DNA of 64,000 nucleotides, taken from positions 10,106,001 through 10,170,000 of the forward strand of contig OY992832.1 in assembly GCA_963921425.1 (NCBI GenBank), written 5' to 3'. Positions 46,276 through 60,174 of this stretch are shown here, in pieces. The stretch's first letter is position 1. Each line of letters opens with the position of its first letter. Below the pieces are notes generated by a model. That model was given only the letters and a program-made list of their open reading frames with translations, was not told the DNA's origin and ran no database searches. The stretch is from Dryas octopetala. Its lineage: Eukaryota > Streptophyta > Magnoliopsida > Rosales > Rosaceae. The translations under genes and the position numbers were made by a program.

Positions 46276-49200
46276 CTAGTGGTGCATCACAACAATAGGA
46301 CTCCTGACAATGTGTTTCCCATCTGACCATTTCAACTCTCCAAATACATAGTCTTTGGGACCCTCAACCTTAGCCTTCAAAGTAACCCTGAACTTCATCT
46401 CTTCACCAATGGTCTTGAATTGCAAGCTTCTAGGCTTAACCGAAACAGAAACTCCAGCTGGAGGCTTAACTTGCACTGTGTATGTGCCAGGAGAACCAAC
46501 ATTCTTGACTCTTCTAGTTATGGTGACCGACCTGACATGGAGATCGGGAACTGTAATTGAAGGATAGTTAAAATCAGCCAGAGTAAATGCCTTGGAGCAT
46601 TTGTGTGGCTTATTAGAAAATAATTTGAGCTGCAACTCGTTGTAGCCACGAGCACATAAGAAATTCAAGTAATCATCAGTAGTTAAGTCATAAACAAGTC
46701 CAGGATCCATTGCACGGTTTGGTTGAACATATCCTGCACCATAAGCAAATGGTGTTGCTGGGACCTTGGTTGAGTCCAGCATTGCCTTCATGTTGTTATC
46801 TCGTTTTCTTGCTGCAAACAAAGCAGAAAAATGAAAATTAGGAATTCAAGAGCAACTGTGACATATTTCTGCAAAAGTGAACATTCTAGTTATCTCAAAA
46901 AAAAAAAAAAAAAATTTGTACCGGTGGTCATGATTGCAGATTTAATAGCAGCAGGGCTCCATGACGGGTGAAGTGTTTTCAGAAGACCAACGATTCCAGA
47001 TACATGAGGGCATGACATTGAAGTTCCAGATTGTGCATTAAAAGGTATCCGACGCTTATCAAAATCCAGATCAGATGGCCCTTTTGCTTCGGCAAAAGCA
47101 GCAATTATACTCACTCCTGGTGCTGTGATATCAGGCTGATGTAAAAAACCAGAATAAGTTCCAATAACTAATCTCAACAGATATTACACACAAAAGAAGT
47201 TAACAAAGAATATCCAAGATACCTTAAGGATTGATGGCTCAATGGTGTTAGGTCCCCTAGATGAGAATGCAGCCATAAATGGAGCTGGCTTTGTTCCTAG
47301 TTCAGTCTTGATAGGAGTTATGTAAGCCATAGGGGTCCTGACGAACACAAATTTGGCTTAAATGAGAGGCCAGAAAATTAATCATGAACTTTTCTGGTTC
47401 AAAAACATAACGTGAAAGATCTAAACAAGTACTTGGTAGACTTGATGTAGGCAAAGACAGATTCTCCATCAGTATAATTGACATGTGAAGCGGGGAGCAA
47501 GTGAGCCTCAGCCACAATTTCATTCCCACTTTGCTTATCATTAACCAAAATCATTCCAACAGAGCCTGCAACAACAGCATGCTGACCCTTCTCTGCTCTT
47601 GCATTCTTCCCTCGAAGGCAGACCAAAATTTTCCCCTTCACCTTCTTCCGGTCGAGGGTTCCAGCCTTACAGAGCTGACTGCAGGGATTAATAAGTAATG
47701 GTCATTGGTCAAGTATTGTAAATTATGCAGAATCAGTAAAAAAAAAAAATTGAAGGTACTCACGCATCTGAAACAGATGCATTAGCAGCTTTAGCATCTG
47801 CTGCACTTATCAATGGATAGAACTTCTTAAATGGCAATGTTCCAGAGGAAAGACTTGCTCCCTGGCATTAAACATTGGAGGATCATTAGAACAACTGTTA
47901 ACATCAACTGTCATGCACATTACGATTTACGACAATGACAAGGATAGGACTATTCAGCAGCACAACCGTTAATTAACACATCAACTGTCACATTATGGCA
48001 TTCAAATTAAGAAACAAATAGTGATGGCATCAATAGGAACACCTTGAGATGCTTCTTGTTGCCAAGAGCAACATAACTGGAGAATTGGCGATCAATTGTG
48101 CTAGCTCCAACTGTGAACATCCATGGTGACACATTTGAAACTGTACCCGGAATAGGCCCTGAATTGCCAGCTGAGCTGACCACAACAATGCCATTCTTAA
48201 CTGCATGGAAGGCCCCTATTGAAATCCCATCATCCAAAAATTCCGAAGCATCACCGCCCAGAGACACTGAAAGCACATCAACACCATCACTGATTGCAGC
48301 ATCAAAGGCGGCCATGATGTCTGCATCAAAGCAAGAGTTGTCATTGATTGGCGGCCAACATACTTTGTAAGCAGCCACACGAGCCTTCGGCGATCCACCC
48401 TTTGCAGTGCCATTGCCATTACCCAAAACACTTGCTCCCGGAACGAAATTGCCACCAGCTGTTGAAAGGGTGTGTGTACCATGGCCCTCGTGGTCACGTG
48501 CCGTGGGGCGGATGGACTTGGGGACAGTGGAGGAGTTAAGAGTGGCTGCAAATGCGGCATAACCTTTGTTAAAGTACCTTGCTCCGATTAGCTTCCTGCA
48601 TAAGGGAAAATGGTAATTGCATTGTCATTATCAGCAAAACGTGTATTTAGCTAGCAAGCAAAGTTTCTTTAACTGGAAAACATAGCCATGTGAATGATAT
48701 TAAACAAATAAGCAATGTACAATGCACCCTATTTTATGAAAATTGGAGAGCCTTGAATTTCTGCCCCCAAAACTAAGTTAACACAAACATAAGTTATACA
48801 ACTTATACGTGAAAGCGAGATATTCATGCACATCCGTACAAATGTGATAAATAAATAATAATTACAAATGTTTGTATATTAGATGGGCACTCCAAAATGT
48901 CCCTGTGTGACACAGACATGGCTAGCATAGTCGGTGATACGTCTGCATGTGATGAAAATGTGCAACATAAACCATGATCAGGTTGACTTTGAGAGATTTA
49001 GTGGAGGGTGTTCAGTCCCAGCATGGTAAGGACCAAACAAATCCCCTCAATGTGGATAAATAAAGAGGAAACCATTTTGGTTGTCCTCCAAATTAACTTT
49101 TCTATTTTGGATGAGTCCCAAAGCATATTCTTCCCATCCCATAATTCGTAAATTGCAAAAGTATACCATACTATATACAGAGGTGGGAGACAACTTTTAG

Positions 49201-51359
49201 GGAACTTTATACTTGGGACCCCCCCCCTCTTTCATTTCAAACTTTATCATAAAGTTAGGTTGTTAGATCATACATGTAACCAACAGGTCCCAATGCAAAC
49301 TAATACTTTCAAAAGTCAATTATCCATGGGTACAATACAATCATCTCCCACAAACCCTAAGATCAAATACAAAGTCAGAAACTCAAACTCGCAGATCTCT
49401 ATCTCCAATCAGTTGAATGATTTGAGTGCTATATAAGAAACCCAACAAAGCTTAGCCAAAGGCAAGCCACTTTAGCATTAGTTTATCCACTATGTCAAAG
49501 CATGGTGTAGCTAGCTAGGCTATTAAGTACTTATGAGCAAAACAGGCCCTCCACAAACATATATAGTACCATGGAATTTAGGCATTAGAGAAAAACAGCA
49601 AGAGGTACTGGGAAAAGAGAATGGACCTGTTGCAACGGACTCTGTCTTTGGTGTCAAGCTGACAGATTCCACGCCACTTGGATGGGATAGGTCCCATCCC
49701 TTCATCACTAAAGCTCTTTGATTCAGGCCAAACACCTACCACAAAGGCACAAACCCATTAAAGAAAAGAAGGCAGCCAAAGGAAATTGTCAAAACATGAT
49801 GGACAATCAACAGTGTGTGACACACAAATTAATATACTATGCATAATGGAAGCAAAAGCATATATGTATAGTCCAGATCTATTTTTCATTGACCCATTGT
49901 TCAATTGTTTATATAAAGATAAACTATATTGGAAACACACAAGAAATTTATGTATGGAGCAGAAATTACAAGCAGTACGTTCTGTTCACTAAACTGCATT
50001 CTCATAGTAGTTAATTTCGAAAAATTAAGATAAATTGCAGTTAAGTAAAACAAAAAATGCACTAACATGGCTGGTTGACAATCCATAGTGCCTGAATTCT
50101 GTAAAATATGATAGTGGGTGGATCAAACATTCAAAATCATTATGCAAAATGCCATAATGGGTTGGTAGCGTTTCAAGATTAGGAAATGTTTTATTTAAAC
50201 TTATATCATATATCACTTCAGTCATTTTATCGGATATGAAAACGCTGATCTAATTTGGTTAGGTCAAAGCATCATCATTATATAAAACGAAGCAGCATTC
50301 TCATAGTCAACTTCAAGTTTTAATTAGAAGAAATTAGATATGCTAAAAACGTGTACGCAACAAATCAAGTTTTAAAAACTCATGCAACATTCAATGGTTT
50401 AGACAGTTACTAAGAAAAGCACAGAGTGTAACCGATCATACCATCCAAGCAGTTCAATATAACTTGACATATATACCAAAAATTATAAAATTAAATAAAA
50501 TTACCAGTATCAAGGTTTCCAATAATTGTATTTGAACCAAACTGTGCCTTCTTCCAAATCGAGCCGGGTCGAATTGCTCCATTTTCTTCCAATCCAAGAA
50601 AATCCCATGAACGAGTTGTATGTAATTTTCTTCCTTTGTTTGGAAACACAGATACAACATTTGGGTTCTCTGCAATTGCAGATGATAGCCATTATCAGAA
50701 AAAGAAAACATAGGAAAACAGAGAAAACAGAGCAAACTGTAAATCTAATAGAACTTCTAAAACTGATTTCCAAAGCATTAAAAAATTGATACACTTTCCA
50801 GAAAACACATTGAGTTCAAATTCTTACTTGCAATCTCAGCAGCTTCTTCGTCATCCAAAATTGCGGCAAAGCCATTGATATTTCTGGTATAGGAGTAAAA
50901 TATTGCTTCCTTGGCCTTCTCATTGCTGTTCAAGAAATTGAGACAAAAAAATTTGAACAAGTTAGAAATGAAAATTTTAAATTAAAAAAAAAAAAAAACA
51001 ACGAAGCCTGCACAGAAGTTATGTATAATTCCATACCTTCCCAAGAATGTTCCTAACAAATTATAATGAGAATTAGTCACACTATCTAGATCAATTGATG
51101 AAAGGTCCGCACCATGGGCATGCGTTCCTAAGTACACTATGTAAGACTGAAACAAAGAATAATTTCAAGGCCATTAGTAGAATTCATTAGAATGAAACTT
51201 CTACAACTATACTAGAAGAACAAAGACTCATAATCATTTAAAGGGCAAAAAAACAAAAATGCAATGCATGCATGCCTTTTTAGCAGCATGGGTTGGTATC
51301 TGAAGCAGAGAGAAAAGAAGAACTGAGAGAAAAAAAGGAGGGAGAACTGAGTGCCCCAT
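46276..51359 (-). CDS. Subtilisin-like protease SBT5 type, copy B
   Basis: Complete, 775 residues, with the same exon plan as copy A. Exons (- strand): 51359-51276, 51146-51037, 50925-50828, 50669-50505, 49735-49627, 48595-48043, 47861-47764, 47678-47433, 47337-47223, 47135-46922, 46811-46276. Intron 1 again uses a GC donor (AAG|GCATGC). Signal peptide [16 protein letters not shown], propeptide '[12 protein letters not shown]'. Catalytic Asp151 (DTGVWPES), His227 (EGHGTHT), Asn333 (SAGNSGPI) and Ser565 ([11 protein letters not shown]). The C-terminal domain ends '[18 protein letters not shown]'. Tandem duplicate of copy A with clear protein divergence, so both appear to be under selection. 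Intron 5 (49736-50504) and intron 6 (48596-49626) are the longest, and no gene is seen in them. Confidence 0.95.
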
Positions 51360-52538
51360 TGTGTTCCTTTGAATGTTCTCTGTTGCTCAAGTTGGTTTCC
51401 TGGAGAGAAGTGCAAAGGGTCTCTGTTTTCCCCTGTTTTTAAAGCTCTGCTTTTGCCTGTTTTTGGAAGCAAAATTTCTTTCCTTTTACATTAATAACGG
51501 AAAGTGTTTCCATTTTGGAGTATTTTAGAGAAAATAATAATTATATAATTTTATAGTTTATGGAAACATATATTTATTTATTTGGGTACATTCTGATTAG
51601 TGGATATATATGGTTGGGAATGAAGATTTTGGCAGTCATTTAGTATCAAAATCAGTGGCTTCAAAATGGGAATTTGAGAAACATATTCTCATGTTTTCCA
51701 AAAATTATGGTCTCCATCTGTCAAATTTTAACCGAAGTCATCAGTGGGGGATTGTTTTTCCTTTTGTTTGGGGAATATCAGATATCTGATTGGCCAAATT
51801 TTTTGGCAATAAAAAATAATTTATCGCATAGGATAGGACCCAAAAAATTAGCACAAACATTGAATACGGAGGAATCATATCAACCAAAATTAGCACAAGC
51901 ATTGATCACATAGGATTGGATCTTCTATAGTGCTATGGTCACGTCTCTCATCTGAGAGAAAAAAAAATATTGAAATCCAAGTTATAATCTCACTTGTTTT
52001 TTTTTTTTTTTGGCCAAAAAAAAAAATCTCACTTGTTTTTGTAGATGGGCCAAACTTGCATTTAGGCCCATGCAAGCCTGCAACTAGGTTTGCCTAAATA
52101 GATAAAAATGTCCTCTGCCTTCTCATCTAGGGAAAAAATTGCCATGCAGTTTTTAGACAACCAAATTATATGATTGCTGCATGACAGCATGGGCTACTCA
52201 ACGCTCCTCTTGACCATTGATTTTATTTTATTTTATATTTTTTGGGTCTTAGATTGAGTTTTCAGTATTATTCATTTAAAAAAAGGTTGTATATTACATA
52301 TGTTAGTGTGGGTTAGACTAGCCTTTATTAACCTTTTTACTCTAACATGCATAACTTGAAGCCTCCCCCAAAAAGAGAATAAGACATTGATTTGCACATA
52401 CGGCTAAAGAGTCTTATTTTATTAGGGTATAAACGTATCTTTTTCAAAAAAGTCTTGCTAGTTTGCACGCTTATTTAATTTGTTTAACCGTGTCTCATTT
52501 ATTTAAATTTGAGTTCAATCTTAAATAACGGATTTGCA

Positions 52539-52794
52539 ATTTCGGTAATGCTAGTGCATGATCGAAACCGTTCATTTTTTAGATTACTTATTATAGATCA
52601 TTTCTGTAAAAAATCAAGTCAATCGGAAATCGTTTGGTTATATAACTATTGTTGATTAAATAGAAAAAATCAACGGTTTGGTCAAAAAATCACTCTTATA
52701 ATTGAAAACCATCAATTTTTTTACAGAGATAATCTTTAATTGGTTATCTAAAAAGTGAACGGTTCCGATCATGCACCGGTATTGTCGAAATCGA
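52539..52794. mobile_element. MITE with ~50-bp TIRs
   Basis: The left arm 'gtgcatgatcgaaaccgttc' and the right arm are inverted copies (gtgcatgatcggaaccgttc when reversed), continuing inward through 'ttttttagat'. A second inner inverted pair, 'gtaaaaaatcaa.tc' against 'ttttttacagag', makes the whole ~255 bp a hairpin. No clear target duplication. Confidence 0.7.
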
Positions 52795-52987
52795 AATTTA
52801 AAGGGATGAGGTGACCTTGGAATACCCCATAGGAGTGACCTAAATATTTTCCAATAAGAAAATAAAGTTTCGTGCAACTATCTCTCTAAATAATTTGGGC
52901 TGCAATGCTTAAGGAGAGCTCCTTTATTAGGTTTTGACTGGCCCTATGGGTACATATGTTTGTAGAATTCAAAGTCCATATTTGTTG

Positions 52988-53112
52988 TAGAGTAATTTAT
53001 ATTTATACTCTCTAAAGTTAATCGTTTTCTCACATATATCTTTTGAAGTTTAAAAAATTACACATACACCTTCTGAGATTTTAAAATTGTTGCATATAAT
53101 TTTCTGCAATAG
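52988..53112. mobile_element. Single arm of the long-TIR MITE family
   Basis: Matches the left arm of the MITE at 2262-3683: 'taatttatatttatactct', 'atcgttttctcacatatat', 'ttacacatacaccttctg', 'ttgcatataa' in the same order. The opposite arm is not seen nearby, so this is a partial copy. Confidence 0.65.
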
Positions 53113-54252
53113 TTGTCCAACATAGTCACGTTTAGATTGACTAATATCGGAGCCGTTGTTGTTCATATTGCGAAAATTAAAACCTTAAACCTAGGGAACA
53201 TGGCCCATCTTGTGTTGTTAGTGGTGCATATTTATAGAGTTAGAATCCTGAAAAACTCAAATTTGGCCTTCAAGTAATCCTCATCTCTTTGGGAATCCCA
53301 TTGTGATAACTCTGTAGATTTTATCTTGATTTTTCTTAATTCTCGAGTATCAAATGAAGTATAATACAATTATGACGACATATATCTAAACTATTATGAT
53401 AATATCACAGTTATAATTATTTAATCATCTTCATTTCCTTGATATTTTCCCAAAATCCGATCAAATTTTCATCCAAATCGTAGGAGTTAAAAAATGGTTT
53501 TGGAGGGGCAAAACCATATCTTTATTATTTGTTAGCTCTACGTTTGGATTTTCTTGAGAATTACATGATAGGTAACTGGGTTATATTACTGAATAACAAA
53601 TGCTTGACTTTGTTGCCATTGAATATCAATTAGTGCAAATGTGCAATACTCTACAGACTTGGTTGAATATCAATGAGTGCAAGTGGACAAGTTGCACTTT
53701 ATTTTAATATGCATGAAATCATTGTTTTAGCTTCCAATTCAATTTTTCCAGAAAAGATGAAAAATATGGCATGGAAATTAACTTATAGACTTATAAACTC
53801 ACTTGGCCTGGGTTACCTAGAAAAATGAAAAGAACTCAATATCAGTACCCACTAGCCTGCTTGACATGATTCAATGGGGAAGGCTTCAGAAACTGACTTT
53901 ATATTGGATGAGGAGTTGAGGACCTAAGGTGCTGTTAATTGTTGTTAAATGTAAGTATCAAATTGATCAAATAAAATCCTCATAAACTCTGAAACCAAAA
54001 TATGAAATCATTCAACTATCATTTTTTAATTCAAGAATATGTGTTTCTGTAAACAAGGATGACAACATCTATGTCATGAGAACCAATATTATATGTACAT
54101 GAAGATATTGACAAATTCTCTCTTGACTAAAGAATCATCATGGCAACAAATCCTACACACTAGTACACTACTAACAATCCATATTCATGGACATAATAGG
54201 ATACAGTAGAACGAACCACACTTATGATTCCATTCTTTTGTTTTTGTAGGCT

Positions 54253-55894
54253 TCAGAAACCCTTCCAGGCATTAAGAATTTCATGGAAGATTTCTGCTAT
54301 CAAGTCCCTGTCTGCATATTGCAAGAATACATTGAAATCATCTCGGATATCATACATCTTACCGAACTTCACAAGATACCGCATGCAGCTGGTTTTCAGT
54401 CTCGGCAATTGATATAGAGATGCATTTTGAAGCCTTTCAAGTACATTCTTTGTATCAATATCTTCCAAAAGACTCTCATGACATGCTTCTTTCAGGTCAG
54501 AGATGTCATACTTATCAGCAGCACGGAGAAGTGCCAGCCTGTGGGCCAGAAACTCTTCGTGTCCGATGTTCCCATAAACGTAATTCAGAAAAGCCTGGCA
54601 AGCATCAATTGACATGTCACATATGTCTATGGTAGACAGTTCCTTCTCTTTAAGGTCATGTGAAAACATGCTCCGGAAAACAGGTGATCTTGCAGCAAGA
54701 ATTGCACGATGGGCTCCAACGCTCCCATCAGACGCGTTAATTATGATGTCTGTGTGGATGCCTTCTGTCAACATTCGACCAAGGGACGCAAGAGCGGTTG
54801 CATTTGATCGTTTTGGTGTCACTCCTTCAGCCCAGATGGAGCAAGGTTCTCCACCCTATACATGTAACAATGCAAAATTAGCATTGTTAAATTAGGAATG
54901 GTAAAGTCAGCACACTCTTGTTTATTAGACTTTTGTTGACCCTGATCTCAGTTTCATCAGAACAATGTGATACATAGCTAAATTTATAGTTACTAGTTCT
55001 TATGATCAGATACTTACGTCTGGAGATGCAGTCTTCAAATCAAGGAACTCAACGTCAATGATGAATTTTCCTGTTAAGGGAACCTCAATTGCCCAAACAA
55101 AATCATCATTGCTCTTGATCTTTCTGTTTGTTATTTCTACATAGACGTAACAAACATAGCCTCAGTTAATAGTGCAAAAGGAAAAAACAAACATAAAAGG
55201 AAAAATTGGTATGATTAAAAAAACATGGAGAAGTGAATTCTTTCTGTAAGGCACAAAAGCATTATCAAAATTTAGGGGTTACCTGGATGAGTTAAGGCCT
55301 TGCGATCACCCACAGAACAGACCACTCGAATGATAAAAGATGCAATCGGCGGATTATCTCTTGTTAAATTCGATATCTCTGGGTACAATTTAACAAACAA
55401 CACCCTGTTCTTCTCTACAGATAAGTGCCTACATTTCAAACCCCAAACAGAAAGTGAAAGAGGAAAAGGTTATAATTCACTCCAACCCAGAAAATATATA
55501 AAGCAAAAACAGAGAAATTTTCCCAGCTACCAATCAGAGGGTTAGAAATTTAATCCCACATTTCATAACAAGTAATGGATAAATTTGAAATTTCTTTCCA
55601 TGATGAACATAAATGATTGAAATTTAAATGGTTAATCCTAAATCAATACTAATCTTGCATGGCTTAGTGGCATTCAACCTTGATGATCATCAATTTGGAC
55701 AGAGCAAGAATCTTGGTGAAAAATACAAAAATAAAAAATAAAAACGATTATTGAGAGCAGGGTTTTGTGACTGACCAATTCCACTTGCCAATCTTGAAAG
55801 GATCGGACTTTCGGTAGGTGCAGGAAGCCAAGTTGTCGATCCTCCATTGGGCAAGACGCGACGTCGTTTCGACTCTGTAAGCTGAATCGCTCAT
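54253..55894 (-). CDS. BTB/POZ domain protein (At1g55760 type)
   Basis: Complete, 328 residues (the Arabidopsis protein is about 329). Exons (- strand): 55894-55776, 55428-55283, 55136-55018, 54855-54253; GT-AG and phases agree. The N-terminal ~128 residues are MATH-like ('RLAQWRIDNLASCTYRKSD', 'FKIGKWNWHLSVEKNRVLF', 'GKFIIDVEFLDLKT'). The BTB domain at about 157-260 has 'DIIINASDGSVGAHRAILAA', 'RSPVFRSMF' and 'FLNYVYGNI', followed by a BACK-like helical tail. Such proteins act as substrate adaptors for CUL3 ubiquitin ligases; that role is inferred from the family. Confidence 0.95.
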
Positions 55895-58800
55895 CCTAGC
55901 AGCAGAGAAAGCCAAGGCCGTCGTGATTTCATGGATGCAGTCGAAGATACCCTCGAACAGAAACTCTCCGGGCTTTCCCAGGTTGACAATTCACACAATG
56001 CTCACTTCTCATTAGCATATGCAACTCGGACAGCCTCTCTCTTCTCTCTCTCTCTCTGTTTTCCTCTGTTTTTCCTCTGTGGACTGCTACTAACTCTAGC
56101 AGTGTCAAAAATTCAAGAAAAATATAAAGTTTTTCGATATGGGTTTTGATTTTGGTATTTAAATCTCATTGGGTTGCGGTTCTTCCAATGGTTTCGGGCA
56201 CGCAAGCATTGCTTTGGGCGTTTGTTTACGCCATTGATAATGAAGGTTGTTTTGGCTGAGACTTGGGAGAGGGAGGGAGGGAGAGTGAGAGAGAGAGGGC
56301 GAGTGGGGTTGGGGCCTAGGGGTGGTATGGCCGTATGGGAGTGGTTTGTTGGCTTACACACTACTTAAGGAGCAGGATGGGATGAGGGGTATTATGGGGT
56401 TTTTACTTATTTAGATGGATTTTGGTTTGTTTCTCATAAATTGTTCATGGCACGGGTTTGTGTAAATGTGAGGGCATGCTTTGAATGGAAAAGACTTTCT
56501 CTTCATTATTTGTCTTTGAAGCGAAGTATCAATTCTTTTGACAATATTTGACTTATTTGTTCGGTTGTTCCTTACCCAAAAAAAAAAAAAACTTATTTAT
56601 TATTTATGTGTAATTTACCAAAGTGTATTTGGAGTAAATTTCCATTGGAATAGCCCAAATTTGGTCAGGCTTGCATGGGGGCCATCTGTTGTAACTTGTA
56701 AGATGGCAGCATTTAATATCTAATTATTAAGTGAACATGGTCAATTGAGAAATCATAAAAGCACTAATATGTCCCTAGATATTTCAAACAATTTTAAGTG
56801 ATAGGATGAGTTTTTCCAATAAAGGGCCGGGTGGTGGTAGTTTAAAAGCAGTAATTCCTAACCACTGGATTGAGCCTATCTTGATTTTCTAGCTAGTAGC
56901 AGTTACCCATGTCCTTGGATTGGGAATAGTAATATTTTGGCAGTTTTATTATGGAAGCATATGCAGTCATGAAGATGATAATTTGGCTTTGTGGTGACTT
57001 TGAGGTTAAATGATGCTGAAAGATATATGAGAGGTGGTAATCCCCATGAATAATCAATCTCATATAGTCATATCAAAAAGAGAAAAAAGGAAAAGGACAT
57101 GTAAGCTAATAGCTTACAGCAAATTCAAAGGTATTAATGTGCAAGCTTCAAATGAATGATTTCACACACCATTATGCTATCATATCCACTTAAACAAGAT
57201 TTCTTAATAAATTTCAGTAAACAATAATTTCTGTAGGGATACCATTAGAATATAGAAAGAGGGAAAAAGCAAATTTTCATGGAGGCATTGATTGGGAAGG
57301 ATTGGAATCTTGGGTTCATTTGTTTCCTTCTCTTAGATAAATTGGCAAAGAAAATTCTTTGATTGGAGGTCATACAAGTAGACAAGAAAGGTATCTATGT
57401 GTGGGACATATCAACCTAGAATCCTTTTAAGCATCCCAGTATTGCAAGTAACATATTGCTCATATATTAATCATCTTTTTTTCTCCTCCCAATTTCCTGT
57501 ATAAGACACACCATATGCTAGTGGGGCATGGTCAGTTGATGATGATCACAGACACAGCCATAGACAAAGGCAGTAATAAAAAGTGGCCCACTTGTGGGAT
57601 TTTTTTTTTGTTTAAGTTTTTTGTTTGAGTTGTCTATATATGTAGGACACTCATTTGGGAACATATATAGGGCCTCTCATAAGACATAATTTCCTTTATA
57701 GAGCTTGATGATTCTCTCCATCAATAGAAAAAATGAAAACTGATTTTTCCAAGCATAGAAATAACAATTTGATCGCTAAATGTGGTCAGTAATTCAGTAT
57801 ACTGGTTATAAATTAAAATGGACAATAATCGTCTATTGGGTTAAAGTTAATTTTCTAGAATGATGTATAAGTGCAAAGCCCTACCATATATATATATATA
57901 TATATATATACAAATTAAAAGATGCATTAACTGTATCGTTTTTATCAAACATATGATTGTATTTGATCCTGAGCAATCAATTACTAGATTTTGCTTAGTA
58001 AACAATATTGAAACTCCACACTTAATGACTCAAGTAAGAAAATTGCAGACCCTTTTGTGGTGCAACAGATAACTCTGCATCCAATATGATTGCAGAAATC
58101 TATGAAAGCTGGAGGTCCAATAAACACAGATTCTATTCATGCTGTGGTCAACAGTTTGCAATCAAGTTAGATATTGTAATAATTAACATCATATAATTTT
58201 TTATTTGATAATTTATGTTTCTTCGAAGAGAAATACTGTAATTTATTTGATGAGATCTAGTGACCCTTTTGTCTCGAGTCCATAAATAACTCCAGACATC
58301 ATTGTGGAGTGTGGCAGTTCCTTATTAATTAGAGTGTCCCAATTAAATAATTCATAATCTTGATTCTTTCTGGCCTGACCGTTGATTATATGTAAATGAT
58401 CAAACAACAGGCAGCAACTGAAAGAGACCTTTCTTTACAAAATTACAATGGGGAAGGCAATTGGGTCATGGCAGCCCATCAACTTGCATGTCAAAGTTTG
58501 AATGGTAGCTGTGAAGCAGATTGTCACAGGGATAGGTGGTAGCAGGTAATGGATATACTAATTATTTGTGATTTATTTATTGGAAATGAAACTTAAATAA
58601 ATAAAAAAAGAGAAAATAGAAAAAGAGTACTGGAGGAGTGCTGATTCTGTCGGCAAACACTAGTTACACTACCAATGAGTGATGAGGAAAATGGCTGCTT
58701 CATGCTTAATTATGCAATTGGCACTAGATAGGGTGACTCACCAAACCCAGTGCATATGGACCAACCAACCATACAACAACCCTTCAGACCAAAAAAAAAA

Positions 58801-59578
58801 AAAAAACCATACACCAACCCTTCTCCTCAAGTTTTGGTTAATTGTCATATCATAAGACAGGCTCAACTATTTGTCTTTGAGTATAAGGGGTAGTTCGCCC
58901 GCGGAGAGGGGAAAGAGGGACTTGAACTTAGAACAGTTTCCAACATTAGAAAGAGAAATTACTAAACTATAAGCTAATTGGTGAGGGAGATGTGCTTTAG
59001 TTACTTTTTCCATTTTTTAATTATAGGTGTAAAATTGAAAATCTTAGATTAAGAATTTGGGGATGGGTGTGAGGAGATTATGTTTGGGTGTCCATAATAT
59101 CACCCAATTTGTTAAGTTTATATTCTTTCGGGCTTTAGACCTTTCTAGATCCGGCATCTTACTTTGAACCCAATTTACATATCATATAAAGTTGGGCCAT
59201 CCGTTCAATTTGGGCTGTTTTTTTTCAAGTCCCTGTTCTTCAGGCTGTAAATGGGCTGGCCCTTCTTACACTTGTTCCAAAGAGGACTTTTGAGGGCTTC
59301 AGAGTGTTGTATATGGTTCATTGGTTCTGAACCATGGCCCTTATAGGTGTGAAATTGTGAATAAAGAAAAGGAAAAACATATGAGCATATATCATAATAA
59401 ATCTTTGGTAGTGCATAAAATACAATCAACAAAATTTCAGAAACAATCACATAATAGAGCAACGTTACTACATGGAAAAAAACAAACAACCAAACTTTCT
59501 CGAAAAAAAAAGAACAAATTTTCAACTGGTGTTCTTGAGGTCCTTTGTAGAAAAGTGAAGTTAACAGTGCTCAATATA
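55895..59578. other. Long intergenic region, no gene seen
   Basis: The first part is the BTB promoter side, with CT runs at 56039-56060 and GA-rich sequence at 56264-56300. A (TA)n run lies at 57883-57911 and an A run at 58790-58806. I looked for tRNA and microRNA foldbacks and found none I can support. Confidence 0.55.
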
Positions 59579-60174
59579 TCACCAGCGGCCAAGCACGTCA
59601 TAGTGCGGATAATGAAAATAGCTTGATGTGCATTGAATTGGAACTACCACTGGTTTTGGTTTTTCCTCTTCTTTCTTCACTTCTTCAACACTAAGTATGC
59701 TGGCGAAGCCAAGCTTCTTTCTCAATGTCTTGGTCAATTCAACGGAATCAACATTCTCTCCAATCACCTCCATCTGCTCTTTCTCTACGTCTATTGACAC
59801 TTTGCTCACACCTGCATGATCCATTAATTATATCAACACCAATCCTATGAATGATATTCACTATTGGGTAGTCACCAAATTATTCGATTATTTGATTGAT
59901 GTATACCTTTGGCGACTGCAGCAATCTTCAAGGCCCTGCTAGCTTCTGCCTTCCTCAGTGTTATTTGTGCATGGAAAAAAGAAATATTTGCATTTTTCAG
60001 AGTTGAGTTGCACCTTCATCACTATCTTTTGCTGCATAAATAAGGTCATATCGTAGTACGTTAAAGCCTTTTGTTTCATTTGCCTAAAAACATATATCTG
60101 TAAAACTTTCATGAAATGCAGGAGTACTTATATATGATCTAAGAATAAAATTAAATTGAAAGGCTTACCTTCAT
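59579..60174 (-). pseudogene. Heavy-metal-associated (HMA) domain protein, disrupted
   Basis: Gene plan of the plant HMA family with a two-codon first exon. Exon 1 60174-60169 (MK), exon 2 60031-59907 ('QKIVMKVQLNSEKC' ... 'ALKIAAVAKG'), exon 3 59811-59579 ('GVSKVSIDVEKEQMEVIGEN', 'VELTKTLRKKLGFASILSVEE', Lys/Glu/Pro-rich tail). In exon 2 about 46 bases not divisible by three sit between 'EKC' and 'RALKIAA'; they add a TAG stop (59941-59939) and shift the frame. No short intron with acceptable borders removes them. The usual metal-binding CxxC is not present in the readable part. It is either a pseudogene or a protein starting inside exon 3. Confidence 0.65.

Larger units (their letters stand above)
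51360..54252. other. Intergenic region with MITEs, no gene seen
   Basis: Upstream region of subtilase B, then AT-rich sequence with the MITEs at 52539-52794 and 52988-53112. A short direct repeat 'atctcacttgttttt' occurs twice around 51984-52040, separated by T and A runs. No coding frame is supported. Confidence 0.6.

Noticed and set aside
58868..58990. tRNA- or SINE-like sequence with 'gacttgaactta'
   Set aside because: No A/B box pair, cloverleaf or poly-A tail could be shown.
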